64,000 nucleotides of DNA from Planctomycetota bacterium (GTDB lineage Bacteria > Planctomycetota > Planctomycetia > Pirellulales > Pirellulaceae), in the NCBI GenBank assembly GCA_017303505.1, contig JAFLCP010000005.1, positions 28,727 through 92,726 of the forward strand, in the 5' to 3' direction. Below are positions 23,196-30,783 of the stretch, in pieces (position 1 is the stretch's first letter; every line of letters starts with the position of its first letter). A program made the translations under genes and the position numbers. Under the pieces are notes generated by a model. It searched no databases, was not told the DNA's origin, and was given only the letters and a program-made list of their open reading frames with translations.

Positions 23196-23707
23196 ATGAG
23201 AGATAACGATTGGAGACTTCGTCTGCGGCAACTGCGAGACAAGCCCGCTGATGCAGAATTTCCGCTGCGTGTATTCAAGTTTGGATTACCCAGCGCCCCC
23301 CCAGGCCGCCAGCATTACCTGCCAGTGCACTGATCAAGGAGTTCTACACCGTAATTGATGGTGGGTGGTTCGGCGTCGATTGCGACTGGTATTCGTTGGC
23401 GGAGCTCGAGAGAAAGAACGGTAAGTATCACAAGCTACTTGAAAACTGGAACATTGATAATACAACGCCGATTCAACCTGAACGCCATTTGGTCTTTGGG
23501 CACGATGCTGGGGGAAACCCCTATATTTGGAATGCGGCCGACGATTCCGTATCGATCTTCGGAATTGAGGGCGGAGGCTGGTGTAAACTGGCGCCTACAT
23601 TCGAGCAGTTTTTATCGAATCTGCTTTTTCCCTTACGACCAGCGTCTGAGCATGATCTTTGGTACGATGCTCTCGCCCAACTCGATTCCCAAAACACATC
23701 ACAATGA
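23196..23707 (+). pseudogene. SMI1/KNR4 (SUKH) protein with a frameshift in a C-run
   Basis: ATG 23196 reads MRDNDWRLRLRQLRDKPADA, EFPLRVFKFGLPSAPP and then hits a run of seven C (23296-23302) after which the frame soon stops. One extra C would continue as RPPALPASALIKEFYTVIDG, GWFGVDCDWYSLAELE, HLVFGHDAGGNPYIWN and GIEGGGWCKLAPTFEQFL to the stop at 23707. This is the SUKH/SMI1-KNR4 fold order. The defect may be a real homopolymer slip, possibly switchable, or a sequencing error. No attC lies between it and the gene at 23777. Confidence 0.75.
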
Positions 23708-23776
23708 CCTCCACCGTTGTTTGGCGGAAGCCGTAGACTCTTGAATGTCCGAACCTGAAACGCGACAGATCACAGA

Positions 23777-24223
23777 ATGAAGTTTTTCACGCTTGACTGG
23801 TGGTGCGGCCTACAACACCTCGAGGATTACGATCCGTTACCAGACTATCAGAAGTATCTCGCAACGATCAGAGAGCGACTTCCAGAAGGGCTACTGGCAC
23901 TTCAGGAAACTATTTCTCTACACGATGCCATTCTCCGTTCACTCGACTATTCGAATCAAAACAACTCGCTAACACTTCAGTTTGACGCCGACGATGGTGC
24001 AGACGGTTACCGTCAATTCACGATTCGGTACATCGACATCGTCTCATTCAACACAGTTGCCGATTCAGAACACGGGCTTCGGGGACCTCATGGCTTTGGC
24101 CACCTTGGGTATGACGAGGCTGACATTTCTGCTGAGGGAAATTTTGAGCACCGGCTGCTATTCTCTACTGGGATTGAAATGCAAATAGTCTTTCGGAATT
24201 TCGACCTGACGGGGAAAGACTGA
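23777..24223 (+). CDS. Conserved hypothetical protein (148 aa)
   Basis: Starts at ATG 23777. Signature pieces are MKFFTLDWWCGLQ at the N-terminus, DYQKYLATIRERLPEGLLAL, then SLHDAILRSL and GPHGFGHLGYDEADISAEGN with FEHRLLFSTGIEMQIVFRNF at the end. I recall this MKxFTLxWW...LHDA order from unannotated proteins near DUF4085, but the assignment is tentative. It follows the SUKH gene by 69 bases without an attC, so they form a two-gene cassette. Confidence 0.65.
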   Translation: MKFFTLDWWCGLQHLEDYDPLPDYQKYLATIRERLPEGLLALQETISLHDAILRSLDYSNQNNSLTLQFDADDGADGYRQFTIRYIDIVSFNTVADSEHGLRGPHGFGHLGYDEADISAEGNFEHRLLFSTGIEMQIVFRNFDLTGKD

Positions 24224-24708
24224 ACGCAACTCAAATCCGTGCCTTACCACATACGACCAACACAATCGTACAGTTCTGAGTGAATTGGGCGATTCATTCG
24301 CACCAATCACGTGCGCCGTAGTTGCGGAGCCGTCTTTTTAGAAAATTGAAAATCAATCGCCGCGTTTCCGAGACGGCGGATGCAATCTTCGGCTCATGTG
24401 TCGACGTTGCATTTTCCACAAATCACTTGATGATTGAGTCGTTCTCAGACTTTGGCGATAATCCGCACGCGGGATTGACGTACCGCCGCCTAACGCCCTA
24501 ACGTCCGCATGTGACAACTTATTCTGCCGCCAATTTGGACGGCTATTATGAAGGCGATCCGGAGGCCGAAACTGTATGTTGCGGCTGTCCCTTCACAGAG
24601 CGCAAGCGACCGGTGGAGGTTCGTCGACGAGCCCCGTTAACTCGATATGTCGACAGCGCTAGCCGGTGCTACAATGGAGTAATGGAGATGAACGACGGAA
24701 GATGAACG
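24224..24708. other. Gene-poor stretch with a degenerate attC
   Basis: Bases 24299-24392 look like a decayed attC: CACGTGCGCCGTAGTTGCGG on the left and AATCGCCGCG...GGCGGATGC on the right with only a weak R' box. A 64-codon frame from GTG 24511 to 24705 (MTTYSAANLDGYYEGD and CCGCPF) is open but has no convincing protein character. TACAAT at 24669-24674 lies 34 bases before the next gene and could be a -10 box, though no good -35 partner is present. Confidence 0.4.
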
Positions 24709-24939
24709 ATGGAAATTGAGACCTTTATCGACATGTTGAACCCCGAGCAACAGCAGGCCGCCTTTGATCTCCTTTGGCAGCGTCTGGCCGCTCATCCACA
24801 AACATTAACTTCTCCGCTTTGGCACGGGGATGTGCTTGCACATCGCACCGCGAACCCAAGTGACCACCCCAATATGTCGGTTGCTGAGGCTAGGCTTGCA
24901 GTAAAGCGGATTATCGATGAACGTCGAAGTTCGCAATGA
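24709..24939 (+). CDS. Addiction-module antitoxin-like protein (76 aa)
   Basis: ATG 24709. MEIETFIDMLNPEQQQAAFD and LLWQRLAAHPQTL start a helical protein; after a spacer (LWHGDVLAHRTANPSDHPNM) it ends SVAEARLAVKRIIDERRSSQ, the ending typical of small addiction-module antitoxins that precede ParE/RelE toxins. The next start overlaps its 3' end (24917), as usual in such operons. It would repress its own operon and hold the toxin inactive. Confidence 0.7.
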   Translation: MEIETFIDMLNPEQQQAAFDLLWQRLAAHPQTLTSPLWHGDVLAHRTANPSDHPNMSVAEARLAVKRIIDERRSSQ

Positions 24940-25024
24940 GGCGCATTGGGATATTGCCGATGGCGTAGCTTTCTACAGCGTCTCTAACCTGGATGGCCAA
25001 TCGTTCGACCGAAGTGTTCACTGA
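24917..25024 (+). pseudogene. Truncated RelE/ParE-type toxin
   Basis: ATG 24917 overlaps the antitoxin by 23 bases. The 35 residues MNVEVRNEAHWDIADGVAFY, SVSNLDGQSFDRSVH match the N-terminal strand and helix of ParE/RelE toxins (xxVxxxxxAxxDIxxxxxFY), which are normally about 95 residues. The rest, with the catalytic and core strands, is replaced by attC-like sequence starting near 24998, so the toxin is dead. It leaves an orphan antitoxin. Confidence 0.65.
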
Positions 25025-25089
25025 AGCGGATTTCACGTGTGTTGACTCAACTCCTCGCACACAGTCGATGCGGCCGTACGGCGTTGAAT
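25000..25089 (+). repeat. attC site 38 (family C, left half decayed)
   Basis: The right half TGTTGACTCAACTCCTC and R' GTTGAAT 25083-25089 match family C; the left half is poor. It cuts the toxin gene. Confidence 0.5.
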
Positions 25090-25378
25090 CTAAATGAGAT
25101 GGTCATGAAACTTGACGGACACAGGGACAAGAATCGAATTCGCAAGTAGGTTGTGCAATGCATCAAGGATTACCCTCTTTAAGAACTATGGCCCCGAACT
25201 CGCATTGTGCTTTCGTCCCATCGGTGACATTTGCGATAGCTAAGGGCTGCAACGGAAAGGGCGAATCGTGCTCCCTGTCTACCGTGCTAAAGAAGTATGG
25301 ATACTGCGGATAAACAATAACACTCTCTAATCTCTCGTTGGATTGCTCGCAATGAAGCACTTATGTGATAAGAATCCA
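25090..25378. other. No credible gene; decayed cassette
   Basis: Only short frames are open. MKLDGHRDKNRIRK starts at an ATG near 25107 and stops after 14 codons; the same frame past the stop reads VVQCIKDYPLFKNYGPELAL with further stops. This looks like a decayed gene, without a match I can name. Confidence 0.4.
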
Positions 25379-25573
25379 GATCGTTGTAGTAGATGGAAGT
25401 GGTAAGTGAGACGAATCGCCGAAATTTTCGCGATTTTCGTGACTTTCGCGGTTTACAAAAATGGGCTCGCTGTTGGTGTAATACTCAAGATTTCGATCAT
25501 GCTCGAAATTAGCCGATTTACACTGTAGAATCTGTGGCGGTAAAAGTAATGGCCGTCATATCGAGCGATACCG
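25379..25573 (+). repeat. Cassette-borne repeat, copy R1
   Basis: About 195 bp, related to R2 (36191-36403) and R3 (38127-38334). Shared blocks in order: TTTCGCGATTTTCG, CTTTCGCGGTT, GGGCTCGCTGTTGGTGTAA, ATCATGCTCGAAAT, TGTAGAATCTG and ATCGAGCGATACCG. No frame is conserved among copies, so it is non-coding. An attC-like hairpin (25589-25672) follows, then a gene at 25679. Confidence 0.75.
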
Positions 25574-25588
25574 GCCACAAGAGCCAGG

Positions 25589-25672
25589 ACTATGGCATGC
25601 ATCAAAGTCGCTGCTGATGCTTTAGCAGAATGACAGCATCACTCCGCAACTTGATGATGCAGAGGGTTCAAA
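25589..25672 (+). repeat. attC-like site 39
   Basis: Arms AAAGTCGCTGCTGATGC and GCATCACTCCGCAACTT are complementary; R' GTTCAAA 25666-25672; R'' not clear. Resembles site 56. Confidence 0.5.
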
Positions 25673-25678
25673 AAAGCT

Positions 25679-26242
25679 ATGTCTCCCACACACTCAAACA
25701 ACTTCTTCGCAACTTGCCCGTGTGGGTACACATCTACACCTTTAAAAAAAGAAGGTTTGCATGAACCCGCGACTTGCCGCGAATGTCAATTGCTCGTGGT
25801 CGTCGAGCGAAAAGCGTTTCGCTACGATTACGAGCCGTGTTCAAACTGCGGAGCAGCACTGTACAAGTCGGATACACTAGGCACAGAATGGTATGTTATC
25901 GATCGTCCAGCAAAAATCGTTTGTCCGAGTTGCAAGAAACTTGGAATGATATTGACTTCACTCCCGCGTACCCAAAGTGACGACCGTTATGTATTCCCGA
26001 AAGCGGGTGACATAATTCACGCGATGCTTGGTCGAAATGGTAGAATCACGATTCCGGACATACACACCTCGTCTGGTTCGGTCTGGTTCGAAAAGACGCC
26101 TAGCCTTCCAATCGGGACGGTAGTCGAGGCAATTGTTCTAATTGTTTCTACAATGGCCGTGAATCAAAACGAGCTTGAGAAACCTCAACGCGGCATCAGG
26201 GAACTACAACTTCGCTATAGTCGCGTGTGTGATTTCGAATAA
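25679..26242 (+). CDS. Zinc-knuckle hypothetical protein (187 aa)
   Basis: Starts at ATG 25679, 6 bases after R'. Three Cys pairs in the first 85 residues: CPCG-type at 13-15, CREC (32-35), CSNC (about 54-57) and CPSC (about 80-83), so one or two zinc ribbons. After that comes a beta-rich domain (RYVFPKAGDIIHAMLGRNG, GSVWFEKTPSLPIGTVVEA). Not recognised. The stop overlaps R'' of attC 40. Confidence 0.65.
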   Translation: MSPTHSNNFFATCPCGYTSTPLKKEGLHEPATCRECQLLVVVERKAFRYDYEPCSNCGAALYKSDTLGTEWYVIDRPAKIVCPSCKKLGMILTSLPRTQSDDRYVFPKAGDIIHAMLGRNGRITIPDIHTSSGSVWFEKTPSLPIGTVVEAIVLIVSTMAVNQNELEKPQRGIRELQLRYSRVCDFE

Positions 26243-26328
26243 CTTAGCATTGGACGCGGAGCCGCCGGTCGAGTTGTTACTGAATTCAATGTTGATTGGC
26301 GGCGGCCCCGTTACCGATAGCGTTCTGC
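26237..26328 (+). repeat. attC site 40 (family A)
   Basis: R'' GAATAAC 26237-26243, R' GTTCTGC 26322-26328; arms GGACGCGGAGCCGCCGGTCG and TTGGCGGCGGCCCCGTTACC. Confidence 0.9.
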
Positions 26329-26463
26329 TTCAGAATCGTTCATTACAATACGTAAGGTTACAGTTCTTCCATGGCATCTATTGTTTCGACGCGCGAAGTA
26401 ATCGACACAGGAGAGATTTCACTTCAATGATCCCACTGTCGATCGACGAATCAAACCGACGCA

Positions 26464-26847
26464 TTGCGTGTGAAAACAGTGGACCGACTTTATGGCCTTC
26501 TTCCAGTCTGGGTAACGCAAGAGACGGTTGTAAAATGCCCTGATTGTGAGACCACATTTACGACTCAAATCGCCGTGGCCGAACTACAAAGATTGCCTCC
26601 TGATGAGATCACCAAAGAATTTCGAGTTCGAGTAGGATTTGTTCAGAAGTGCATGGTTGCGATCGGTTGGTTGCTTTTTTGGCTATTTCCCGTAAGTACC
26701 ATTTTGTTCGTCATCGCTCGATTCCTGATTCCCAAAACAGCGGTTCGGTGGCGTCGCGCTACGACGGCAGGCATTATTGCGAGCATTGTTTCACCTGTTT
26801 TGTTTTTTGGTTCCTTGTTGATCTTGGACTTACTCACTGCGAAGTAG
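26464..26847 (+). CDS. Membrane protein with CPDC zinc knuckle (127 aa), start unclear
   Basis: TTG 26464 opens the frame; the 135 bases between attC 40 and this point contain two short starts (ATG 26371, same frame but stopped by TGA; ATG 26427, another frame), so a broken N-terminus is likely. The protein has YGLLPVWVTQETVVKCPDCE with a metal-binding pair, a linker, and two membrane segments (IGWLLFWLFPVSTILFVIAR and IIASIVSPVLFFGSLLILDL). Function unknown. Confidence 0.5.
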   Translation: MRVKTVDRLYGLLPVWVTQETVVKCPDCETTFTTQIAVAELQRLPPDEITKEFRVRVGFVQKCMVAIGWLLFWLFPVSTILFVIARFLIPKTAVRWRRATTAGIIASIVSPVLFFGSLLILDLLTAK

Positions 26848-26944
26848 AACAGATTGCAAAACCCAATATTAGCCTGTTGCCCTAGCGATCCGTTGCGAAA
26901 AGGGAAGCCTAGTTGACGGGGCTCGGCCAGCACCGCCGTTACAT
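26844..26944 (+). repeat. attC site 41 (family G)
   Basis: R'' GTAGAAC 26844-26850, R' GTTACAT 26938-26944. Bases about 26870-26938 are nearly identical to site 42. The ATG of the next gene overlaps R'. Confidence 0.75.
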
Positions 26945-27407
26945 GAACAAATTCACTTCACTGCTCAAGTCGATTCTGGATTCGCTAATACGCGGCGTCG
27001 TCGGGTTCGTCGCCGGAATAATCCTCGCATGGCTCGCACTTATGTTTCTCGGATTATTGCATGGTCACAACGACCTCAACCAATCTGAACTCGATGAAGA
27101 ACGTCGCGGGCAATGGCTTGCACTTTACATCGCTTGCGGCGCAGCCGCATTTGCAATGATTGGTGGCAGGCACCACGTATCTAAATATTGGCTTTGGTTC
27201 ACGATGGCATTCGGTGTAATCTCCATCATTCCATTTTGGCCGCACAAAGACGGCTCACTGTTGCCGTTTGCTACGCCGTATGTCAACTCCGGTTTCCAAA
27301 CCGCCAATGCGATCATCTTGGCTCTTCATGTTTCGATAGCGCTCGCGACTGCCGCTATGATACATTGGTCGTGGCCGATGTTACGGAAACATAAGAAACG
27401 CATATAA
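26943..27407 (+). CDS. Membrane protein with four segments (154 aa)
   Basis: ATG 26943 overlaps the R' box. Segments: about 17-40 (RGVVGFVAGIILAWLALMF), 60-78 (LYIACGAAAFAMIGG), 84-100 (YWLWFTMAFGVISIIPFW) and 120-142 (ANAIILALHVSIALATAAMI), followed by a basic tail KHKKRI. A charged loop with HNDLNQSELDEERRGQ lies between the first two. No known family. Confidence 0.65.
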   Translation: MNKFTSLLKSILDSLIRGVVGFVAGIILAWLALMFLGLLHGHNDLNQSELDEERRGQWLALYIACGAAAFAMIGGRHHVSKYWLWFTMAFGVISIIPFWPHKDGSLLPFATPYVNSGFQTANAIILALHVSIALATAAMIHWSWPMLRKHKKRI

Positions 27408-27662
27408 AGGAGAAATGCAGTCATCCAACACTTCCGTTCGAAACCGACGCGAGTAGCAATCGTTGGCGGCGTTAAAAACATTTCAACGGTGTAAATTTCG
27501 CTGACCTGAGCCTGAACACGCTCGCAGGTACGACGCTGGCTTTCCATGCTACAATGACCTTGATAGTTGGTACCCAGACATGACTGAGTTTAATGGTGCT
27601 GAGGTTGTTGTAGGATTACCAGCTGAAATCGCCTTGGCTTCGACGAGCCGGTATCATCATCG
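27408..27662. other. Remnant of an unknown gene, no complete frame
   Basis: From about 27503 an uninterrupted frame lacking a normal start reads EHARRYDAGFPCYNDLDSWY, PDMTEFNGAEVVVGLPAEIA and runs into attC 42. ATG 27580 lies in it. This looks like the middle of a real protein that has lost both ends. The 90 bases to its left hold nothing recognisable. Confidence 0.4.
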
Positions 27663-27762
27663 AGTGAACAAGAGCACGAGTCATATGTTAGCCTGTTGCC
27701 CCAGCGTCCGTTGCGAGAAGGGAAGCCTAGTTGACGGGGCTCGGCCAGCGCCGCCGTTCGGT
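27663..27762 (+). repeat. attC site 42 (family G)
   Basis: R'' AGTGAAC 27663-27669, R' GTTCGGT 27756-27762; the 70 bases from TTAGCCTGTTGCCC to CGCCGTT differ at few positions from site 41. Confidence 0.75.
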
Positions 27763-27771
27763 CACAAAATC

Positions 27772-27912
27772 ATGAAGCCAATACATCGAGACGCAACCTA
27801 CAGTGACGAAGTTCGGTTTATTGACTTGGTTTCGGCCCTCGCTTCGCACTACGCCAATTTGTATCCTCCTCCTCGATTGGTTGTCATTCACATCGATCGC
27901 TGGTTTGGTTGA
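27772..27912 (+). CDS. Small hypothetical protein (46 aa)
   Basis: ATG 27772, 9 bases after R'. MKPIHRDATYSDEVRFIDLV, then SALASHYANLYPPPRLVVIH and IDRWFG. No family recognised. A perfect inverted repeat, GTGTGGTA at 27939-27946 and TACCACAC at 27968-27975, follows the stop and may be what remains of its attC. Confidence 0.4.
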   Translation: MKPIHRDATYSDEVRFIDLVSALASHYANLYPPPRLVVIHIDRWFG

Positions 27913-27938
27913 AAGTGGCTGAGATTCATGGGCATTTT

Positions 27939-27975
27939 GTGTGGTAGGGTGGGTGCTCATGCGGACGTACCACAC
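27939..27975 (+). repeat. Inverted repeat between cassette genes
   Basis: GTGTGGTA at 27939-27946 pairs with TACCACAC at 27968-27975 over a 21-base loop. It lies where an attC is expected; no T-tract follows, so it is probably not a terminator. Confidence 0.45.
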
Positions 27976-27995
27976 CCTGACCGGACGAATTAGCC

Positions 27996-28388
27996 GTGTT
28001 GCCCTTTATCGTTTTTGCAGTTCTGTTGATTGGGATTGTAACGTTGCTCGTTCTTCAGGACCTGCCATACTGGCGGTATTCGAAGGAGTTGAAGTCGCGT
28101 GAATCTTTGTCCGCGCTAGAACTACAGGAGAAACATCTACCGGACGTTCCAGTTCCTGTTGTGGAAGTTCTCGTTCGTATCGTTGAAGAGCAGTTTGGCG
28201 AAGACCCAAGACTGATTCGCCCCAATGACAACCACTGTTTAATCCATGACGATCTCGACTCTAGCGGGTTCATAAACGCAATTGAAACTGCATTCGATTT
28301 CAAATTCACGGAAGACGAGATGGAAAATCTTGACGGTTCATTTGGTAGCATTGCAAGGCACTGTGCCAAGCATGGTAAGATCGTGTAA
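27996..28388 (+). CDS. Membrane-anchored acyl-carrier-like protein (130 aa)
   Basis: GTG 27996 starts MLPFIVFAVLLIGIVTLLVL, a single membrane anchor, then a helix (ALELQEKHLPDVPVP). Residues 60-130 have acyl-carrier-like order: VVEVLVRIVEEQFGEDPRLI, HDDLDSSGFINAIETAFDFK, FTEDEMENLDGSFGSIARHC. A Ser is present near the carrier position, but as LDSSGF rather than DSL, so pantetheinylation is uncertain. With the gene at 8071 it forms a theme of carrier-like cassettes. Confidence 0.6.
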   Translation: MLPFIVFAVLLIGIVTLLVLQDLPYWRYSKELKSRESLSALELQEKHLPDVPVPVVEVLVRIVEEQFGEDPRLIRPNDNHCLIHDDLDSSGFINAIETAFDFKFTEDEMENLDGSFGSIARHCAKHGKIV

Positions 28389-28483
28389 CATTGGCTGCGG
28401 ACGAAACCCAATATTGGCCGTTTAGACTTGCGTTAAGTCCATTGCTTGGGCTCGTTGAAGGAAGAATCGGGAAAACGTACCTA
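28383..28483 (+). repeat. attC site 43 (family C)
   Basis: R'' GTGTAAC 28383-28389, R'-like GTACCTA 28477-28483; core TAGACTTGCGTTAAGTCCA, arms AACCCAATATTGGCCG and TTGGGCTCG. The next ATG starts in the R' box. Confidence 0.75.
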
Positions 28484-28995
28484 TGGCACGCTCGCCCTCC
28501 ATTCTCATGACTCGTCAACGCGTAGACCGCTTGATGCTTTCATTAACGATTTTGGTTGTGATTGCTTCAGGAACAACGTCTCTCATTACTCAAAATCTGC
28601 TGTACCTGCCGCATATTGCCATCCCGATACTGCTCTGGCTTAATCTTCGTCGTAAGATCCCATCGGACGGGACGCCATGCGCTACGATCGAAGGCAATTT
28701 TCACGTTATTCTATTATTGGTCTGGCTATTGCTCTGTTTGTCAGTCGCGATGCTGATGTTGGCATTGGACTATCTCATTATGGGACACAAAATCCGTGAT
28801 CCGCTGCAACTCTACCATTGGGCCGCGTTTGTCATTCACTTTGCAATCATGCTGACGGGTGTCGCGTTGATCGATCGCTACAAAAAGAGAGTTCCGATGC
28901 GCATTGCCGACGCACAAACTGATGTTGCTTTAGAAACCAGCGACATTGATGACCCGCGAGATTTCGCGCCGCGCGACACTGACTGGACACGATAA
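28483..28995 (+). CDS. Membrane protein with four segments (170 aa)
   Basis: ATG 28483. Segments at about 17-35 (LMLSLTILVVIASGTTSLI), 40-52, 70-95 (VILLLVWLLLCLSVAMLMLA) and 108-125 (WAAFVIHFAIMLTGVALI). The C-terminal 45 residues are soluble and acidic (TDVALETSDIDDPRDFAPRD). No known family; the acidic tail may face the cytoplasm. Confidence 0.65.
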   Translation: MARSPSILMTRQRVDRLMLSLTILVVIASGTTSLITQNLLYLPHIAIPILLWLNLRRKIPSDGTPCATIEGNFHVILLLVWLLLCLSVAMLMLALDYLIMGHKIRDPLQLYHWAAFVIHFAIMLTGVALIDRYKKRVPMRIADAQTDVALETSDIDDPRDFAPRDTDWTR

Positions 28996-29010
28996 TCTCA
29001 TTACAATACG

Positions 29011-29059
29011 GACGAACCAGGCACTGGATCGCGATTCCTCACACTGACCACAGTAAGCG
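29011..29059 (+). repeat. attC site 44, shortened
   Basis: R'' GACGAAC 29011-29017 and a weak R'-like AGTAAGC near 29052; only 49 bp, so the hairpin arms are mostly deleted. Confidence 0.4.
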
Positions 29060-29067
29060 ACATATCA

Positions 29068-29442
29068 ATGGAAAATGAACTCGATCATCTTGGGAAACTG
29101 CTCATGGAACGCCTTCGTGATGTGGCGTTCGAGTGTGTTGAGGGTTTATGTGAGAACCGATTCGACTCGCCGGGGCATCGCGCGTTTCAGAAATTACTTG
29201 CATCAATGTCGCCGGAACAGAGAGAAATTGTACGAGATACCGTCCAGTATTGCGTTGATGGTGCTCTGAACGATTTCCTATTTTACCTCGACAAAGAACT
29301 ACGCCGAAAGAAGCCCACGCTGCGATTGGAGGCAGGTGGTATCAGCGTGACGGAGCAATCTGCAAATCTTCAGAAAGAACTTTATGGTGCAACGGGCTGG
29401 AAGGCAAAATTCAGCCATTTTAGGGAAATAACGGCAAAATAG
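29068..29442 (+). CDS. Conserved hypothetical protein (124 aa)
   Basis: ATG 29068. Helical N-terminal two thirds: LGKLLMERLRDVAFECVEGL, HRAFQKLLASMSPEQREIVR, TVQYCVDGALNDFLFYLDKE; then a short beta end (LRLEAGGISVTEQ) and an amphipathic tail. I recall small unannotated proteins with the YCVDxALxDFL motif, commonly in toxin-immunity settings. Not assignable further. Confidence 0.65.
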   Translation: MENELDHLGKLLMERLRDVAFECVEGLCENRFDSPGHRAFQKLLASMSPEQREIVRDTVQYCVDGALNDFLFYLDKELRRKKPTLRLEAGGISVTEQSANLQKELYGATGWKAKFSHFREITAK

Positions 29443-29478
29443 CGGAGAGTTACGCTTGCCGGGTGATGGACGTCGTCG
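29425..29478 (+). repeat. attC site 45, shortened
   Basis: R''-like GAAATAAC 29425-29432, R'-like GTCGTCG 29472-29478; the right part CGCTTGCCGGGTGATGG matches site 33. Overlaps the gene end. Confidence 0.4.
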
Positions 29479-29488
29479 CGAGAGATCC

Positions 29489-30229
29489 ATGCGCATATAT
29501 CGATGCAAAACGCTTCTTGATAGCGAGGCTGACTACTCCGCGTTCGCGAGACTTTTCGCAGACTCCATCCTAGATGGTTCCTCAGTTTCATTTCTCCTCG
29601 TTCGCGATGATGATCAGCGATTACTTGTTGTCGCCAGCGAATCGGACATTTTGCTGAGTCTTGCGCGTGGCCCCAACGACTGTATGGTCAGCTGCGGCTC
29701 ATCATACTCGGATGGGATGCGGACTTTTTTCGGGCTCTCTCGAGAACGCGTTGCCAAAGACTCATCGTTTGTGGATGCCGCGTTTGCATTCCTGGCAATC
29801 AAGGCATTTTTCGAGACGAAACCGATGTCTCAGCATATAGACTTTCGGAATGGAACACCGGATGATGAGATCGTAGACTTTCCAACATCCATGATAGTTC
29901 AGCCGCGAGTTGAGCGAGTACTCGTTGAAATGCGAGTGAACGTAACGGAGGAACTACGCAGCGATATGAAGCAAGTCTGCGAGTACATTGATGGGATCGC
30001 TGACGACCCCGACGCCAATATTGACTTCGATGATGCTATACAAATCGCGTCTTTATGTGGTGGTCGGATAAACCGCAAACAGGATATCTACCTGTTCTCG
30101 TACTATCTCGACAACGGAGACGTATGGCAGTTCCGCGTTCAACGAACCATACTGGAAGCTATAGCTGACGGTGGGCTTCAAACTTTGAACGTTCTCGCCT
30201 CAGTCCCCAAAAATCGTTGCGAACATTGA
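29489..30229 (+). CDS. Hypothetical cassette protein (246 aa)
   Basis: ATG 29489 (TTG 29456 is in attC sequence). No domain recognised. Order: MRIYRCKTLLDSEADYSAFA, SVSFLLVRDDDQRLLVVASE, GMRTFFGLSRERVAKDSSFV, DAAFAFLAIKAFFETKPM, then helical EEMRVN-like and VTEELRSDMKQVCEYIDGIA, and a final YYLDNGDVWQFRVQRTILEA. The first 100 residues look like one alpha/beta domain and the last 80 another. Confidence 0.6.
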   Translation: MRIYRCKTLLDSEADYSAFARLFADSILDGSSVSFLLVRDDDQRLLVVASESDILLSLARGPNDCMVSCGSSYSDGMRTFFGLSRERVAKDSSFVDAAFAFLAIKAFFETKPMSQHIDFRNGTPDDEIVDFPTSMIVQPRVERVLVEMRVNVTEELRSDMKQVCEYIDGIADDPDANIDFDDAIQIASLCGGRINRKQDIYLFSYYLDNGDVWQFRVQRTILEAIADGGLQTLNVLASVPKNRCEH

Positions 30230-30298
30230 GATTGAGCCTACACAATGCCCATTTTGCATCCTAAAACTTAGGTTCCTCAAAAGACAGGAAAAAACGCG

Positions 30299-30389
30299 AG
30301 ATAACTATCAAAGGCACCAAATTTGGCGAAAGGTGCGTTCCGAAAGTGGCGAGGTCACCTCGCCGACTTGGTGGTCCGTAACGTTAAGT
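30299..30389 (+). repeat. attC site 46 (family E)
   Basis: R'' AGATAAC 30299-30305, R' GTTAAGT 30383-30389; arms CCAAATTTGGCGAAAGGTGCG and GAGGTCACCTCGCCGACTTGG. Confidence 0.85.
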
Positions 30390-30401
30390 GGAGAGGTCTG
30401 A

Positions 30402-30779
30402 ATGGAAGGGGGCTGCGGAGCATTTCTCAAGGGTGGTTGCGGTTGTCTCATCGCATTTGCATTTTTAGCACTTCTGGCAGTGATGGCAGGTGGGCGCGCG
30501 CACATCGATCTCGGTGGGGCATTATGTCTTTTCGTAATCGGTGGGCTGATTGGATTAGCACTGCTTCTCATTTATAATAAAGGCCGTTCCGATGCGACGC
30601 CATCAAAAGTTGAGCCAATTTTGAGCGATGTCCAAAGCGATGAAATCGGGCCGCATGACGACGAGGGGTCGCTTGGTCCAGCCGAAGCCATACAATGTCT
30701 TGAATGCGGATATGCCATTTCCACAGACGTCGATCTCTGTCCTAAATGCGGTTGGTCTTGGAAGTCGAGCGAGAAATAG
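30402..30779 (+). CDS. Membrane protein with C-terminal zinc ribbon (125 aa)
   Basis: ATG 30402. N-terminus MEGGCGAFLKGGCGCLIAFA; two membrane segments at about 14-30 and 38-58 (ALCLFVIGGLIGLALLLIY), an acidic linker, and a C-terminal zinc ribbon (CLECGYAISTDVDLCPKCGW). Tethered ribbons of this type are frequent in planctomycete small membrane proteins. Function unknown. Confidence 0.7.
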   Translation: MEGGCGAFLKGGCGCLIAFAFLALLAVMAGGRAHIDLGGALCLFVIGGLIGLALLLIYNKGRSDATPSKVEPILSDVQSDEIGPHDDEGSLGPAEAIQCLECGYAISTDVDLCPKCGWSWKSSEK

Positions 30780-30783
30780 TTCC

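Noticed and set aside
27580..27912. A single 110-residue gene from ATG 27580
   Set aside because: The frame crosses all of attC 42; the left and right parts are separate remnants.
27939..27975. Rho-independent terminator at the GTGTGGTA/TACCACAC stem
   Set aside because: The loop is 21 bases and no T-run follows; more likely an attC remnant.
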